Source: a bacterium
Lineage (GTDB): Bacteria; Planctomycetota; B15-G4
Assembly: GCA_030428785.1 (NCBI GenBank)
Contig: JAUIEF010000009.1
Coordinates: forward strand, 1-62,244
Reading direction: 5' to 3'
DNA length: 62,244 bases
Part shown: positions 24,730 to 33,762 of the stretch, one piece after another
Position numbering within the stretch: position 1 is the stretch's first letter
Layout: each line of letters begins with the position of its first letter
Program-made: the position numbers and the translations under genes
Notes under the pieces: model-generated
What the model saw: the letters and a program-made list of their open reading frames with translations, nothing else
The model's database searches: none
What the model was told of the DNA's origin: nothing

Positions 24730-25382
24730 GACGCGGCTCCTTCGCGGAAGGGCGCGAGCTCCTCGCGCAGCGCGTCGACGAGCGTCGCGACGACGGCCTC
24801 GCGGTCCGGGCAGCGCTCGCCGAGCTCCGCCTCCATGGAGGTCATGACCTGCGCGTCGAAGCCGCACGGCCGGATCGCCGCGAAGTGCGCGAGGTCCGTG
24901 CGGTGGTTGAGCGCGAGCCCGTGCCAGGTCACCCAGCGGTCGGCCGCGACGCCGATGGAGACGAGCTTGCGCGTGCCGCCGATCCACACGCCTGTCGCGC
25001 CATCGCGCCGCCCGGCCTCGAGCCCCGAGGCGGCGAGCGTCCGCAGGCCGGCCTCCTCGAGCGCGCGCAGCCAGCGGTGCAGGTCGCGCGCCCCGGGCGC
25101 GAGCGCGACGATCGGGTAGACGACGACCTGGCCGGGCCCGTGGTACGTCGCCTCGCCGCCTCGCTCGACCTCCTCGACGGGGAAGCGCCGGTCGAGGACC
25201 GCCTCGCCCTTCGTGCCGCGGCCGACGGTGACGACCGGGTCGTGCTCGCACACGAGGAGCGTGTCGGGCGCGGTGCCCGCGCGGCGCGCGGCGACGGTCT
25301 CCTTCTGGAGCGCCCACGCGTCCCGGTACGCGATGCGCCCGAGGTCCCGGACGGCCAGGTCGCCGGCCGTGGTCACGCCCAC
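24726..25382 (-). CDS. lipB: Octanoyltransferase LipB
   Basis: The 218-residue enzyme carries RGGEATYHGPGQ, the catalytic Lys in KLVSIGV, the substrate motif VTWHGLALN and the catalytic Cys in PCGF. All are standard for LipB, which moves octanoyl from acyl carrier protein to lipoyl domains. Starts with GTG one base after the lpd stop and overlaps mazG by 4 bp. Together with lipA at the other end of the operon it lipoylates the neighbouring E2. Confidence 0.93.
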   Translation of the reverse strand: MGVTTAGDLAVRDLGRIAYRDAWALQKETVAARRAGTAPDTLLVCEHDPVVTVGRGTKGEAVLDRRFPVEEVERGGEATYHGPGQVVVYPIVALAPGARDLHRWLRALEEAGLRTLAASGLEAGRRDGATGVWIGGTRKLVSIGVAADRWVTWHGLALNHRTDLAHFAAIRPCGFDAQVMTSMEAELGERCPDREAVVATLVDALREELAPFREGAAS

Positions 25383-25383
25383 G

Positions 25384-26835
25384 TCAGCGCGCGGCGGCCG
25401 GCTTCTTCGCCGCGGCGCCGCCCCCGGGCTTCGCCGGCGGCACGTAGATGTGGATGGCGTGTCCCTCGACGACGTGCGCCGCCTCCATGAAGGTCTCGGC
25501 GAGCGTCGGGTGCGGGTGCACCGTGAGGCCGATGTCCTCCACCGTGCCGCCCATCTCGATGCACAGCGCGGCCTCGGAGATGAGGTTGCTCGCCTCGTGG
25601 CCCACGACGTGCGCGCCGAGCAGCGTGTCGTCCTTCGCGTCCGCGACGAACTTCACGAAGCCGTCCGGGTGGTTCGCCGCGAGCGCGCGGCCGTTCGCCG
25701 CGAACGGGAAGCTGCCGACCTTCACGTCGCGGCCCTCGGCCTTCGCCTGCTCCTCGGAGAGGCCGACCGACGCGATCTCCGGGTCGGTGAAGATCGCCGC
25801 GGGCATCGCCTTCACGTCGAGGCTCACGTTCTTGCCGGCCATGACCTCGGCGCAGACCATGCCCTCCTTGCTCGCCTTGTGCGCGAGGTAGGGCGGGCCG
25901 ATGACGTCGCCGATGGCGAAGATGTCCGGGTGGCTCGTGCGGCACTGGTCATCGACGGTCACGTGGCCGCGCTCGTCGAGCGTCACGCCGCAGCCCTCGA
26001 GGCCCAGCCCGGCGGTGTTCGGCCGGAAGCCGATGGCGACGAGCACCTTGTCGGCCTCGACGGTCTTCTCGCCCTTGGGCGTCTCGATCGTCGCCGTGCC
26101 GTCCTTCGCGACCTTCGTGACCTTGCTGCCGGTGAGCACGGTCATCTTGCGCTTCTTCATGCCGCGCCGGACGACCTTGACGAGGTCCGGGTCGGTGCCC
26201 GTGAGCAGCCCGTCCATCATCTCGACGATGGTCACGTTGCTGCCGAGCTTCGCCATGTAGGTGCCGATCTCGCAGCCGACGATGCCGCCGCCGATCACGA
26301 GGAACTCCTTCGGCGGCTCGGTGAGGTCCAGCGCCTCCTTCGCGGAGAGCATGCGGTCGCCGTCGATCCTCAGGTGCGGCAGGTCGACCACGCTCGCGCC
26401 CGTCGCGACGAGCACCTGCTTCGCCGTGACGGTCAGGTCGCCCTTGCTCGTCGAGACCTTGATCGTGTGCGCGTCGACGAAGGACGCCTCGCCGGCGATC
26501 GTCTCGATGCCGTTGCGCTTGAACAGCTCGCCGATGCCGCCGGTCAGGCGCTTGACGATGCCGTCCTTCCACTCCTTCATCTTGCCCATGTCCACGGTCA
26601 CGCCGTCGACCTTGATGCCCATGGTGTCGGCGGACTTCAGGCTCTCGACGAGCGAGCTCGCGGCGATCATCGCCTTGGACGGGATGCAGCCCCAGTTGAG
26701 GCACACGCCGCCGATGCGCGCGCGGTCGATGACGAGCACCTGCTTGCCGAGCTGCGCCAGCCGGATCGCGGCGACGTAGCCTCCGGGACCCGCGCCGATG
26801 ACGACGACGTCGGCGGACTTGGCTGCCTGGCTCAT
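25384..26835 (-). CDS. lpdA: Dihydrolipoyl dehydrogenase (E3)
   Basis: The 483-residue protein has the FAD-binding VVIGAGPGGYVAA, the redox disulfide in GGVCLNWGCIPSKA, the NAD-binding VIGGGIVGCEIG, and the HPHPTLAE His-Glu pair of the dimer interface. ATG 26835 has AGGAG at good spacing. The C-terminus ends in an Ala/Lys/Pro tail (KPGGGAAAKKPAAAR). It reoxidises the lipoyl arm of the E2 encoded two genes upstream. Confidence 0.94.
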   Translation of the reverse strand: MSQAAKSADVVVIGAGPGGYVAAIRLAQLGKQVLVIDRARIGGVCLNWGCIPSKAMIAASSLVESLKSADTMGIKVDGVTVDMGKMKEWKDGIVKRLTGGIGELFKRNGIETIAGEASFVDAHTIKVSTSKGDLTVTAKQVLVATGASVVDLPHLRIDGDRMLSAKEALDLTEPPKEFLVIGGGIVGCEIGTYMAKLGSNVTIVEMMDGLLTGTDPDLVKVVRRGMKKRKMTVLTGSKVTKVAKDGTATIETPKGEKTVEADKVLVAIGFRPNTAGLGLEGCGVTLDERGHVTVDDQCRTSHPDIFAIGDVIGPPYLAHKASKEGMVCAEVMAGKNVSLDVKAMPAAIFTDPEIASVGLSEEQAKAEGRDVKVGSFPFAANGRALAANHPDGFVKFVADAKDDTLLGAHVVGHEASNLISEAALCIEMGGTVEDIGLTVHPHPTLAETFMEAAHVVEGHAIHIYVPPAKPGGGAAAKKPAAAR

Positions 26836-26896
26836 GACGGCTCCTGGGATCTCTCGTTCGGTGGTGCGGTGGGATGCCGCGCGGGGCGCGCGCGGT

Positions 26897-28003
26897 TCAG
26901 AGCGGGAAGGCGCCCTCGGCCTCACCCTCGGCGCTCTCGCTCGCGACCGTCGCGGCCTGCTCGCGCAGCGCGTCCGTGGGCTTGTCGTAGACGTCGGTGA
27001 AGAGCGTCCACACCTCCGGCGGCGGGCTCGCCTCCGCCGCGGCGATCGCGGCGTTCACGGCCTGCTTCGCCTCCTCCTCGATCTGCCGGTCGAGCTCCTC
27101 GGTGACGAGGCCCTCGAGCTCGAGGTAGTTGCGGTAGCGGCGGACGGGGTCCTTCTCCATCCACGCGGCGTGCGTCGCGGCGTCGCGGTAGCGCGTCGGG
27201 TCGTCGCTGCTGCTGTGACCCTCCTGCCGGTAGGTGATGGCCTCGATGAGCGTCGGGCCGCCGCCGGAGCGCGCGCGGTCGACCGCCTCCTTGGTGGCGC
27301 GGTAGACGGCGAGCACGTCGTTGCCGTCGACGGCCACGCCGGGCATGCCGTAGGCGACGGCCTTCACCGCGATGCCGTCGCTCGCGGTCTGCTTGGAGAA
27401 CGGCACGCTGATCGCCCACTGGTTGTTCTGGCAGACGAAGACCGCCGGCAGCTTGTGCACACCCGCGAACGTCAGCGCGCAGTGGAAGTCGGTGCTGCTC
27501 GTCGCGCCGTCGCCCATGTACCCCATGACGACGGTGTCGTCCTTGCGGATCTTCGCGCCCCAGGCCGCGCCCATGGTCTGCGAGATCTGCGTGCCGATGA
27601 CCGAGCTCAGCGAGACGAAGCGGTGCTCCGCCGAGCTGAAGTGGCACGGCATCTGCCGCCCGTGCGTCGGGTCGAGCGCGCAGCCCACGAGCTGCCCCAT
27701 GTACTTGTCCATGGGGTAGCCGCGCATGAGCAGGACGGCGCCCTCGCGCAGCGCGGGGAACACCCAGTCGCGGTCCTCGACGGCCGCGCCGCTGCCGACC
27801 GTCGCCGCCTCCTGCCCGCGGCACGTCCCGTAGAAGCCGATGCGCCCCTGCCGCTGCAGCGCGAGCATGCGCGTGTCGATCGCGCGGGTGCGCACCATGT
27901 GCTTGTACAGCCCGACGAGCTCGTCGCTCGTCAGCTCCGGGAGGAGCGACTTCTCGATCTCGCCCGAGGGGCTCAGGATCTGCAGGACGGCGGCCTCGGT
28001 CAC
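26897..28003 (-). CDS. 2-Oxoacid dehydrogenase E1 component, alpha subunit (copy 1)
   Basis: The 368-residue thiamin-diphosphate subunit has the Mg/ThDP motif GDGATSSTDFHCALTFAGV...NNQWAIS and the phosphorylation-loop region [12 protein letters not shown]. The N-terminal [16 protein letters not shown] is also typical. The SDDPTRYR form is common in branched-chain 2-oxoacid dehydrogenases, so substrate cannot be fixed as pyruvate. Starts with GTG 4 bp after the E2 stop. A second, divergent E1 alpha is encoded at 30949, while only one E1 beta is present. Confidence 0.88.
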   Translation of the reverse strand: MTEAAVLQILSPSGEIEKSLLPELTSDELVGLYKHMVRTRAIDTRMLALQRQGRIGFYGTCRGQEAATVGSGAAVEDRDWVFPALREGAVLLMRGYPMDKYMGQLVGCALDPTHGRQMPCHFSSAEHRFVSLSSVIGTQISQTMGAAWGAKIRKDDTVVMGYMGDGATSSTDFHCALTFAGVHKLPAVFVCQNNQWAISVPFSKQTASDGIAVKAVAYGMPGVAVDGNDVLAVYRATKEAVDRARSGGGPTLIEAITYRQEGHSSSDDPTRYRDAATHAAWMEKDPVRRYRNYLELEGLVTEELDRQIEEEAKQAVNAAIAAAEASPPPEVWTLFTDVYDKPTDALREQAATVASESAEGEAEGAFPL

Positions 28004-28007
28004 GGGG

Positions 28008-29735
28008 TCAGCTCTCCAGCAGCATGAGCGCGGGGTTCTCGAGCTGCTCCTTGACGCGGTTCATGAAGTACGCGCCGACGGCGCCGTCCACGACGCGGTG
28101 ATCGAGGCTCAGCGACAGGTACATGATGTCGCGGATCACGATCTCGTCGTCGACGACCCACGGCCGGCGGCGGATGGCGTGCACGCCCATGATCGCCACC
28201 TCGGGCACGTTGATGATGGGCGTCGCGAGCAGGCCGCCGATGTTGCCGGCGTTCGTGATGGTGAACGTGCCGCCGCCGACGTCCTCGGGCTTCGTCTTCC
28301 TGTTCCGCGCGCGCTCGGCCAGCTCGAACATCTCCTGGCTGTTCTGGAGCATGCTCTTGCGGTCGGCGTTGCGGATGACCGGGACGATGAGGCCGTCCGG
28401 CGTGTCCACCGCGATGCCCATGTTGATCTCGCCGTGGTAGACGAGCTCCTGCGCCTCCTCGTCGAGCGAGGCGTTGAGCAGCGGGAACTCCCGCAGCGCC
28501 GTGCACGCCGCCTTGATGATGTACGGCATGTACGTGAGCTTGACGCCCTTGTCCTCGGCGACGGGCTTCGCGGCCTTGCGCGTCTTCACGAGCTCCGTGA
28601 CGTCGATCTCCTCGACGTACGCGAAGTGCGCGGCCGTGTGCTTGCTCACCCGCATCTGCGCGGCGATGCGCTTGCGGAGGCCGCGCAGCGGGACGCGCTC
28701 GTCGCCCTGGAGCTCGGTCGGGCTCGGCGCCTTGACGGCCGGCAGCGGCGCGGAGGGCGTCGCGGGACGCGAGGGCGCGGACGGCGCCTGACGCGCCGGC
28801 GCGGACGTCGCGGGACGCGCGGGCGGCGCGCCCTGACCGGCGCGGCGCACGTCGTCCATGGTCACGCGGCCGTTCGGGCCGGAGCCGTTCAGGCCGCCGA
28901 TGTCGAGGCCCATCTCGCGGGCGAGCCGACGCACGGCGGGCGCGGCGCGGACGCGGCGCGAACCGTCGGCGCGGTCGGGCAGGCCGGTGTCGGCGAGCGT
29001 CGTCGCGCGCGCGGCGGGCGCGGGCGCCTCCCTGACGGCCGTGCCGCCGGACGCGCCGCCCGAGGACGCCGCCCCACCCGCGGAGGCCGCCGCGGGCTTC
29101 GCGCCGCCGTGGCCGTGTCCGCTCTTCGGAGGCGCGCCCGAGGTCGACGCGAGCACGAGGAGCACGTCGCCCACGGGCACCGTCGTGCCCTCGGCGTGCA
29201 GCAGCTCGTGCACGGTGCCGTCGACGGGCGAGCCGATCTCGACGGTCGCCTTGTCGGTCATGACCTCGACCATGGGCTGGTCCTCGGTGACCGAGTCGCC
29301 CTCCTTCACGAGCCACTTGGTGATCTCGCCCTCGGCGACGCCCTCGCCGATGTCCGGCAGGGAGAAGTCGATGAGCTCGCCGCTGTCCGAGGAGGCGCCG
29401 GAGGAGGCCTCCTGCTTCGCGGGCTTCTTCGGCTCGCTCTTCGCCGCGGCCTTCGGCGCGTCACCGCCGCCCGAGCCGCCCGCGGCGTCGGGCACCTCGT
29501 CCTGGAGCACGATGATCACGTCGCCGACGGGGATCGTGTCGCCCTCGCCCGCCTTGATCTCGAGGACCTTGCCGGTCACCGGCGAGCCGATCTCGACGGT
29601 CGCCTTGTCGGTCATGACCTCGACCATGACCTGGTCCTCCTCGACGGCGTCTCCGGCGGCCACCTTCCAGCTGGTGATCTCGCCCTCGGCGACACCCTCG
29701 CCGATGTCGGGCAGCTTGAACTCGATGCGTGTCAT
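28008..29735 (-). CDS. 2-Oxoacid dehydrogenase E2 (dihydrolipoyl acyltransferase), two lipoyl domains
   Basis: The 575-residue protein has two lipoyl domains, each with the lipoylated Lys in EVMTDKATVE, then Ala/Pro/Gly linkers, a peripheral-subunit-binding domain (VRRLAREMGLDIGGLNGSG) and a C-terminal catalytic domain with DHRVVDGAVG. ATG 29735 was preferred to a TTG three codons earlier. The E2 core accepts the acyl group from E1 and passes it to CoA. Both lipoyl domains are nearly identical around the lysine, suggesting internal duplication. Confidence 0.93.
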   Translation of the reverse strand: MTRIEFKLPDIGEGVAEGEITSWKVAAGDAVEEDQVMVEVMTDKATVEIGSPVTGKVLEIKAGEGDTIPVGDVIIVLQDEVPDAAGGSGGGDAPKAAAKSEPKKPAKQEASSGASSDSGELIDFSLPDIGEGVAEGEITKWLVKEGDSVTEDQPMVEVMTDKATVEIGSPVDGTVHELLHAEGTTVPVGDVLLVLASTSGAPPKSGHGHGGAKPAAASAGGAASSGGASGGTAVREAPAPAARATTLADTGLPDRADGSRRVRAAPAVRRLAREMGLDIGGLNGSGPNGRVTMDDVRRAGQGAPPARPATSAPARQAPSAPSRPATPSAPLPAVKAPSPTELQGDERVPLRGLRKRIAAQMRVSKHTAAHFAYVEEIDVTELVKTRKAAKPVAEDKGVKLTYMPYIIKAACTALREFPLLNASLDEEAQELVYHGEINMGIAVDTPDGLIVPVIRNADRKSMLQNSQEMFELAERARNRKTKPEDVGGGTFTITNAGNIGGLLATPIINVPEVAIMGVHAIRRRPWVVDDEIVIRDIMYLSLSLDHRVVDGAVGAYFMNRVKEQLENPALMLLES

Positions 29736-29831
29736 CTCTGGCAACTCTCTCCGTCGCGTGCCGCGCTCGTCGCGCGTGCGGTGCAGTCCTGGAAGCTCTC
29801 GGGCGCCGGCCGTCGCGCGGCCGCGCCGCGG

Positions 29832-30809
29832 TCAGAAGGTCATGACGTCCTCGACGGCCTTGAGCACGCGCTCGGCGTGCGGCATGTAGACGTGCTCGAG
29901 CGTGAACGGGAAGGGCACGTCGAAGCCCGCGACGCGCCGGATGGGCGCCTCGAGGACGTCGATCGCCTTCTCGGCCACGATCGCGGACAGCTCGCTGCTG
30001 TAGCCGCTGAACTTCGGCGCCTCCTGCAGCGTGACGAGCCGGCCCGTCTTGGTGACGGATGCGATGAGCGCCTGCTCGTCGAGCGGCACGAGCGTCCGCA
30101 GGTCGAGCACCTCGCCCTCCCAGCCCTTCTCCGCGGCCAGCGCGCAGGCCTTCATCGCGACCTCGACCATCGCGCCGTAGCAGGTGATGGTGAAGTCCGT
30201 GCCCTCGCGGCGCACGGCGGCCTTGCCGATCTCGACCACGTAGTCGTCGTCCGCCGGCACGTCCTGCTTGGGCGCGCGGTAGATGCGCTTCGGCTCGAGG
30301 AAGATGACCGGGTCGGGGCTGCGGATGGCGGCCTTGAGCAGGCCCTTCGCGTCGTAGGGGTCGCTCGGCACGACGACCGTCAGGCCCGACGTGTGCGTGA
30401 AGTACGCCTCGGGGCTCTGGCTGTGGTAGTGGCCGCCGCGGATGCCGCCGCCGTAGGGCGTGCGCACGACCATCGGGCAGGTGAACTGGCCGCCCGAGCG
30501 GTAGCGCATCTTGGCCATCTCGCTCGTGATCTGGTCGAAGGCCGGCCAGATGAAGTCGGCGAACTGGATCTCGGGCACCGGCTTGAGGCCGTAGAGCGCC
30601 ATGCCGATGGCGGCGCCGATGATGCCGGACTCGCTGAGCGGCGTGTCGATGACGCGCTCCTCGCCGAACTCGTCGACGAGGTCCGCCGTGCAGCGGAAGA
30701 CGCCGCCGTTGACGCCGACGTCCTCGCCGAGCACGACGACGTCGTCGTCGGCGCGCATCTCCTCCTTGAGGGCGTCGTTGACGGCCTGGACCAGGGTGAT
30801 TTCGGGCAT
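29832..30809 (-). CDS. 2-Oxoacid dehydrogenase E1 component, beta subunit
   Basis: The 325-residue protein has the E1 beta start (ITLVQAVNDALKEEM), the GEDVGVNGGVF loop, EIQFADFIWPAFDQI, YGGGIRGGHYHSQSPE and the C-terminal VAGFDVPFPFTLEHVYMP. It forms the alpha2beta2 E1 with one or both of the alpha subunits encoded on either side. It is the only E1 beta in the operon. Confidence 0.92.
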   Translation of the reverse strand: MPEITLVQAVNDALKEEMRADDDVVVLGEDVGVNGGVFRCTADLVDEFGEERVIDTPLSESGIIGAAIGMALYGLKPVPEIQFADFIWPAFDQITSEMAKMRYRSGGQFTCPMVVRTPYGGGIRGGHYHSQSPEAYFTHTSGLTVVVPSDPYDAKGLLKAAIRSPDPVIFLEPKRIYRAPKQDVPADDDYVVEIGKAAVRREGTDFTITCYGAMVEVAMKACALAAEKGWEGEVLDLRTLVPLDEQALIASVTKTGRLVTLQEAPKFSGYSSELSAIVAEKAIDVLEAPIRRVAGFDVPFPFTLEHVYMPHAERVLKAVEDVMTF

Positions 30810-30948
30810 GTCTCTCGTTCCTGTCGGCCGCGGGTCGCCGCGGCGCTGCTGTGTGGTCGTCTGCCTGTGGTCGGGTCGTGCGGGGCGGACGGGTCGGGCG
30901 GTGCGCGGCGTCGTGCGCCGCGCCCGCGCGCCCCGGCCGGCGCCGCGG

Positions 30949-32058
30949 TCAGAGCGGGAAGGCCGCGTCCGGGTCGGGCTCGTGCCCCGTGCCCTCGTCG
31001 CGCACGAGCTGCTCGTACTGCTCGCGGAGGAACGGCGGCACGTTCGCGAACACGTCCGTGAACATCGTCTCGAGCGACGGCTGCGGGGCGCTCTCGCCCT
31101 TCTTGACCGCCGCGTTGATCTCCGCCTTGAGCTCCGTCTGCAGCTCGGCCTCCTGCGCCTCGGACCAGAGGTCCTGGTTCTCGAGGTACTTGCGGAAGCG
31201 CAGGATCGGGTCCTTGGCCATCCACGAGTCGGCCTGGTTGCCGCGGTAGCGGGTCGGGTCGTCGCTGCTGCTGTGCGGGCCGCGCCGGTAGGTGAGCAGC
31301 TCGAGGAGCGTCGGGCCGTCGCCGGCGCGAGCGCGCTCGGCCGCCTTCTTGGTGGCGTCGTACACGGCGAGCACGTCGTTGCCGTCCACGCGGATGCCCG
31401 GCATGCCGTAGGCCGCCGCCTTGATGGCGAAGGTCTCGGAGGCCGTCTGCTTCTCCTGCGGCACGCTGATCGCCCACTGGTTGTTCGTGCAGAGGAACAC
31501 GCAGGGCGCGCGCGCCACGCCGGCGAAGTTCATGCCGGAGTGGAAGTCGTTGCTGCTCGTGCCGCCGTCGCCGAACATCACCGCGGTGATGCCGTCGTCG
31601 CCCTTGAGCTTCTGGGCCATGGCGGTGCCGGCGGCCTGGATGATGTGCGTGCCGATCGGGCTGCTGATCGAGACGAGGTGCTGCTCCGCGAAGGCGTAGT
31701 GCACCGGCATCTGGCGGCCGAGGCACAGGTCCGCCTCGTTGCCGAAGCAGTTGGCGACCATCTTGTCGATGGGCACGCCGCGCTGCAGGAACAGGCCCGG
31801 CACGCGGTAGCTCGGGTAGACCCAGTCCTGCGCCTCGAAGGCCATGGCCGTGCCGACCTGCGCGGCCTCCTCGCCGGTCGACGGCACGTAGAAGCCGATG
31901 CGTCCCTGGCGCTGGAGGTTGATCATGCGCTCGTCGAGCAGCCGCGTCTGGAGCATCGAGCGGTACATCCCCACCAGCTCGTCGGCGGACAGCCCGGGCT
32001 TCTTGCCCTTGAGCGCCTTGCCGCTCTCGCTGATGACCTGCAACAGGTCCTGGCTCAT
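30949..32058 (-). CDS. 2-Oxoacid dehydrogenase E1 component, alpha subunit (copy 2)
   Basis: This 369-residue protein is homologous to the E1 alpha at 26897 along its whole length but clearly diverged. Its ThDP motif reads [19 protein letters not shown]...NNQWAIS and its loop [16 protein letters not shown]. The substrate-facing region differs ([12 protein letters not shown] against SVIGTQISQTMG). Both keep catalytic residues, so neither looks like a pseudogene. The start ATG overlaps the lipA stop (ATGA). Confidence 0.88.
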   Translation of the reverse strand: MSQDLLQVISESGKALKGKKPGLSADELVGMYRSMLQTRLLDERMINLQRQGRIGFYVPSTGEEAAQVGTAMAFEAQDWVYPSYRVPGLFLQRGVPIDKMVANCFGNEADLCLGRQMPVHYAFAEQHLVSISSPIGTHIIQAAGTAMAQKLKGDDGITAVMFGDGGTSSNDFHSGMNFAGVARAPCVFLCTNNQWAISVPQEKQTASETFAIKAAAYGMPGIRVDGNDVLAVYDATKKAAERARAGDGPTLLELLTYRRGPHSSSDDPTRYRGNQADSWMAKDPILRFRKYLENQDLWSEAQEAELQTELKAEINAAVKKGESAPQPSLETMFTDVFANVPPFLREQYEQLVRDEGTGHEPDPDAAFPL

Positions 32059-33050
32059 GCGTTCCTCCGGTGTGTGTGCGGTGCGGACGCGTCGTGCGCG
32101 TCGCGTGCGGCGTCGTGTCCCGCGGAGCGCGCGGCCTCGCGGCGGCGCTCCTCGAAGACGGCGCGGATGGCGAACTCGCCGGCGCGGTAGCTGCTGCGGA
32201 CGAGCGGACCCGACGCGACGTAGCGGAAGCCGAGCCCCTCGCCCTCCTCGCGCCAGCGGTCGAACTCCTCGGGCGTGACGTAGCGGTCCACCGGGTGGTG
32301 CCGCTTCGTCGGCGCGAGGTACTGCCCGAACGTCAGGAAGTCGACGTCCTCGGCGCGCAGGTCCTCCATCGCGGCGCGCACCTCGTCGTCCGTCTCGCCG
32401 AGGCCCAGCATGAGCGACGACTTGGTGAGGCGCGTCGGGTCGAGGCGCTTCACGCGGCCGAGCAGGTCGAGCGTCTGGCGGTAGCCGGCGCGCGGGTCGC
32501 GGACGGGGTGCGTGAGGCGCTCCACCGTCTCGAGGTTCTGAGCGACGACGTCCGGCGTCGCGGCGACGAGCGTCGCGAGCGCGGCCTCGTCACCGCGGAA
32601 GTCCGGGATGAGCACCTCGACGAGCGTGTCGGGGTTCCGCTCGCGCACGGCGCGGATGACGTCGGCGAAGTGGGACGCGCCGCCGTCCGGCAGGTCGTCG
32701 CGGTCCACCGACGTGATGACGACGTAGTCGAGCCCCATGAGCTCGACGGACTCCGCCGACTTGCGCGGCTCGTCCGGGTCGAGCGGACGGCCCAGGCGGT
32801 TCGTCTTCACGGCGCAGAACGAGCACCCGCGGGTGCAGGTGTCGCCCAGGACCATGAGCGTCGCGGTGCCGCCGCCCCAGCACTCCTCGACGTTGGGGCA
32901 GCGGGCCTCCTCGCAGACCGTCGAGAGCCCGCGCTCGCGGAGCTGGGTCTTGAGCGCCACGTACTCCGCCCCGCCCGGCGGGCGGATCTTCAGCCAGTCC
33001 GGCTTGGGACCGGATCCGGGCAGGAGTCGGGGAGTCGAGGTCTCGGACAT
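32055..33050 (-). CDS. lipA: Lipoyl synthase LipA
   Basis: The 331-residue radical SAM enzyme has the auxiliary cluster motif [12 protein letters not shown], the radical [11 protein letters not shown], and the C-terminal RSSY (VRSSYRAGE). It inserts two sulfurs into octanoyl-E2. ATG 33050 begins a protein of family length; the longer upstream frame is low-complexity repeat sequence. It is the first gene of the 2-oxoacid dehydrogenase operon and overlaps the next gene by 4 bp. Confidence 0.93.
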   Translation of the reverse strand: MSETSTPRLLPGSGPKPDWLKIRPPGGAEYVALKTQLRERGLSTVCEEARCPNVEECWGGGTATLMVLGDTCTRGCSFCAVKTNRLGRPLDPDEPRKSAESVELMGLDYVVITSVDRDDLPDGGASHFADVIRAVRERNPDTLVEVLIPDFRGDEAALATLVAATPDVVAQNLETVERLTHPVRDPRAGYRQTLDLLGRVKRLDPTRLTKSSLMLGLGETDDEVRAAMEDLRAEDVDFLTFGQYLAPTKRHHPVDRYVTPEEFDRWREEGEGLGFRYVASGPLVRSSYRAGEFAIRAVFEERRREAARSAGHDAARDAHDASAPHTHRRNA

Positions 33051-33762
33051 GGAGGCTCTGGGATCCCGGGCCCCGGCGGCCGCCGGAACACGGGGTGCTG
33101 CGGGCCCTGCGAGGACGCCGGGGAGGCGTCCGGAGCGGACCCCTTCGCCCGCGGGAGCGGGTCGGAGGCCCTCGGAATGCCGTCTCCGGCGGACTCGGAG
33201 CGGCCCCGTACCATAACCCACCCGAGCCCCCCGACGCGACGGTCGAGATCGGCCGTGAAACCGGGCTTGCGGGTCGGATTCGGGGGGATCCGGGGACGGG
33301 GACGGGCACGTGGACGAGACGTGAACGCGGACGTGCACGGCCCACGTGGACGTGTACGGCCCTCGTGCACGGCCGACGCGGACGTGCACGGCCCTCGTGA
33401 ACGGCCCACGCGCACGTGCACGCCTTCGCGGACGCGGACGGCGGTCGAGGGCGGCGACGGGCTCGTGGCCGGCCCACGAGCGGTCCCGAGCGAGCGAGCA
33501 CGGCCGGACCTCCCGGGCGCCGGGGAGGCCGGAGCCTCAGCCCGGACGCCGGGGATCCCCGCGCCACCGTGCACGCCCGTCGCCCCCGTCGCGCCGAGCC
33601 GCGCCGTCGTTCACCGGGGCGTGGGCCGTGCACGTGGGCCCTACACGTGGGCCGTGCACGTACACGTCGGCCGTGCACGTCCGCGTCGGCCGTACACGTA
33701 CACGTTCACGTCTCGTCCCCGTGTCCGTCCCCGTGTCCGTCCCCCGGAGCCGGAGCCGTGCC
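33051..33762. other. 712-bp intergenic region upstream of lipA, mostly repeat-derived
   Basis: No convincing gene is present. The side nearest lipA should hold the operon promoter, but no clear -35/-10 pair stands out in this GC-rich sequence. The middle and far end are occupied by the inverted repeat array described separately. The frames that stay open across it do so only because of the repeats. Confidence 0.6.
33291..33745. repeat. Inverted array of ACGTG/GTGCACGGCC repeats
   Basis: Two blocks (about 33291-33425 and 33620-33745) consist of degenerate short units such as GACGTGCACGGCC and are inverted copies of each other. Perfect matches include 33313-33327 with 33703-33717 (15 bp) and 33371-33393 with 33669-33691 (23 bp, extendable to about 30 with one mismatch). 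The spacer is about 200 bp. On one transcript the whole would fold as a long arm structure. Confidence 0.8.

Noticed and set aside
29736..29744. TTG start for E2, three codons upstream
   Set aside because: The ATG at 29733-29735 begins exactly where lipoyl-domain homologues start; TTG is less likely.
33291..33745. CRISPR array
   Set aside because: Units are short, degenerate and without regular unique spacers; two blocks are inverted to each other; no cas genes.
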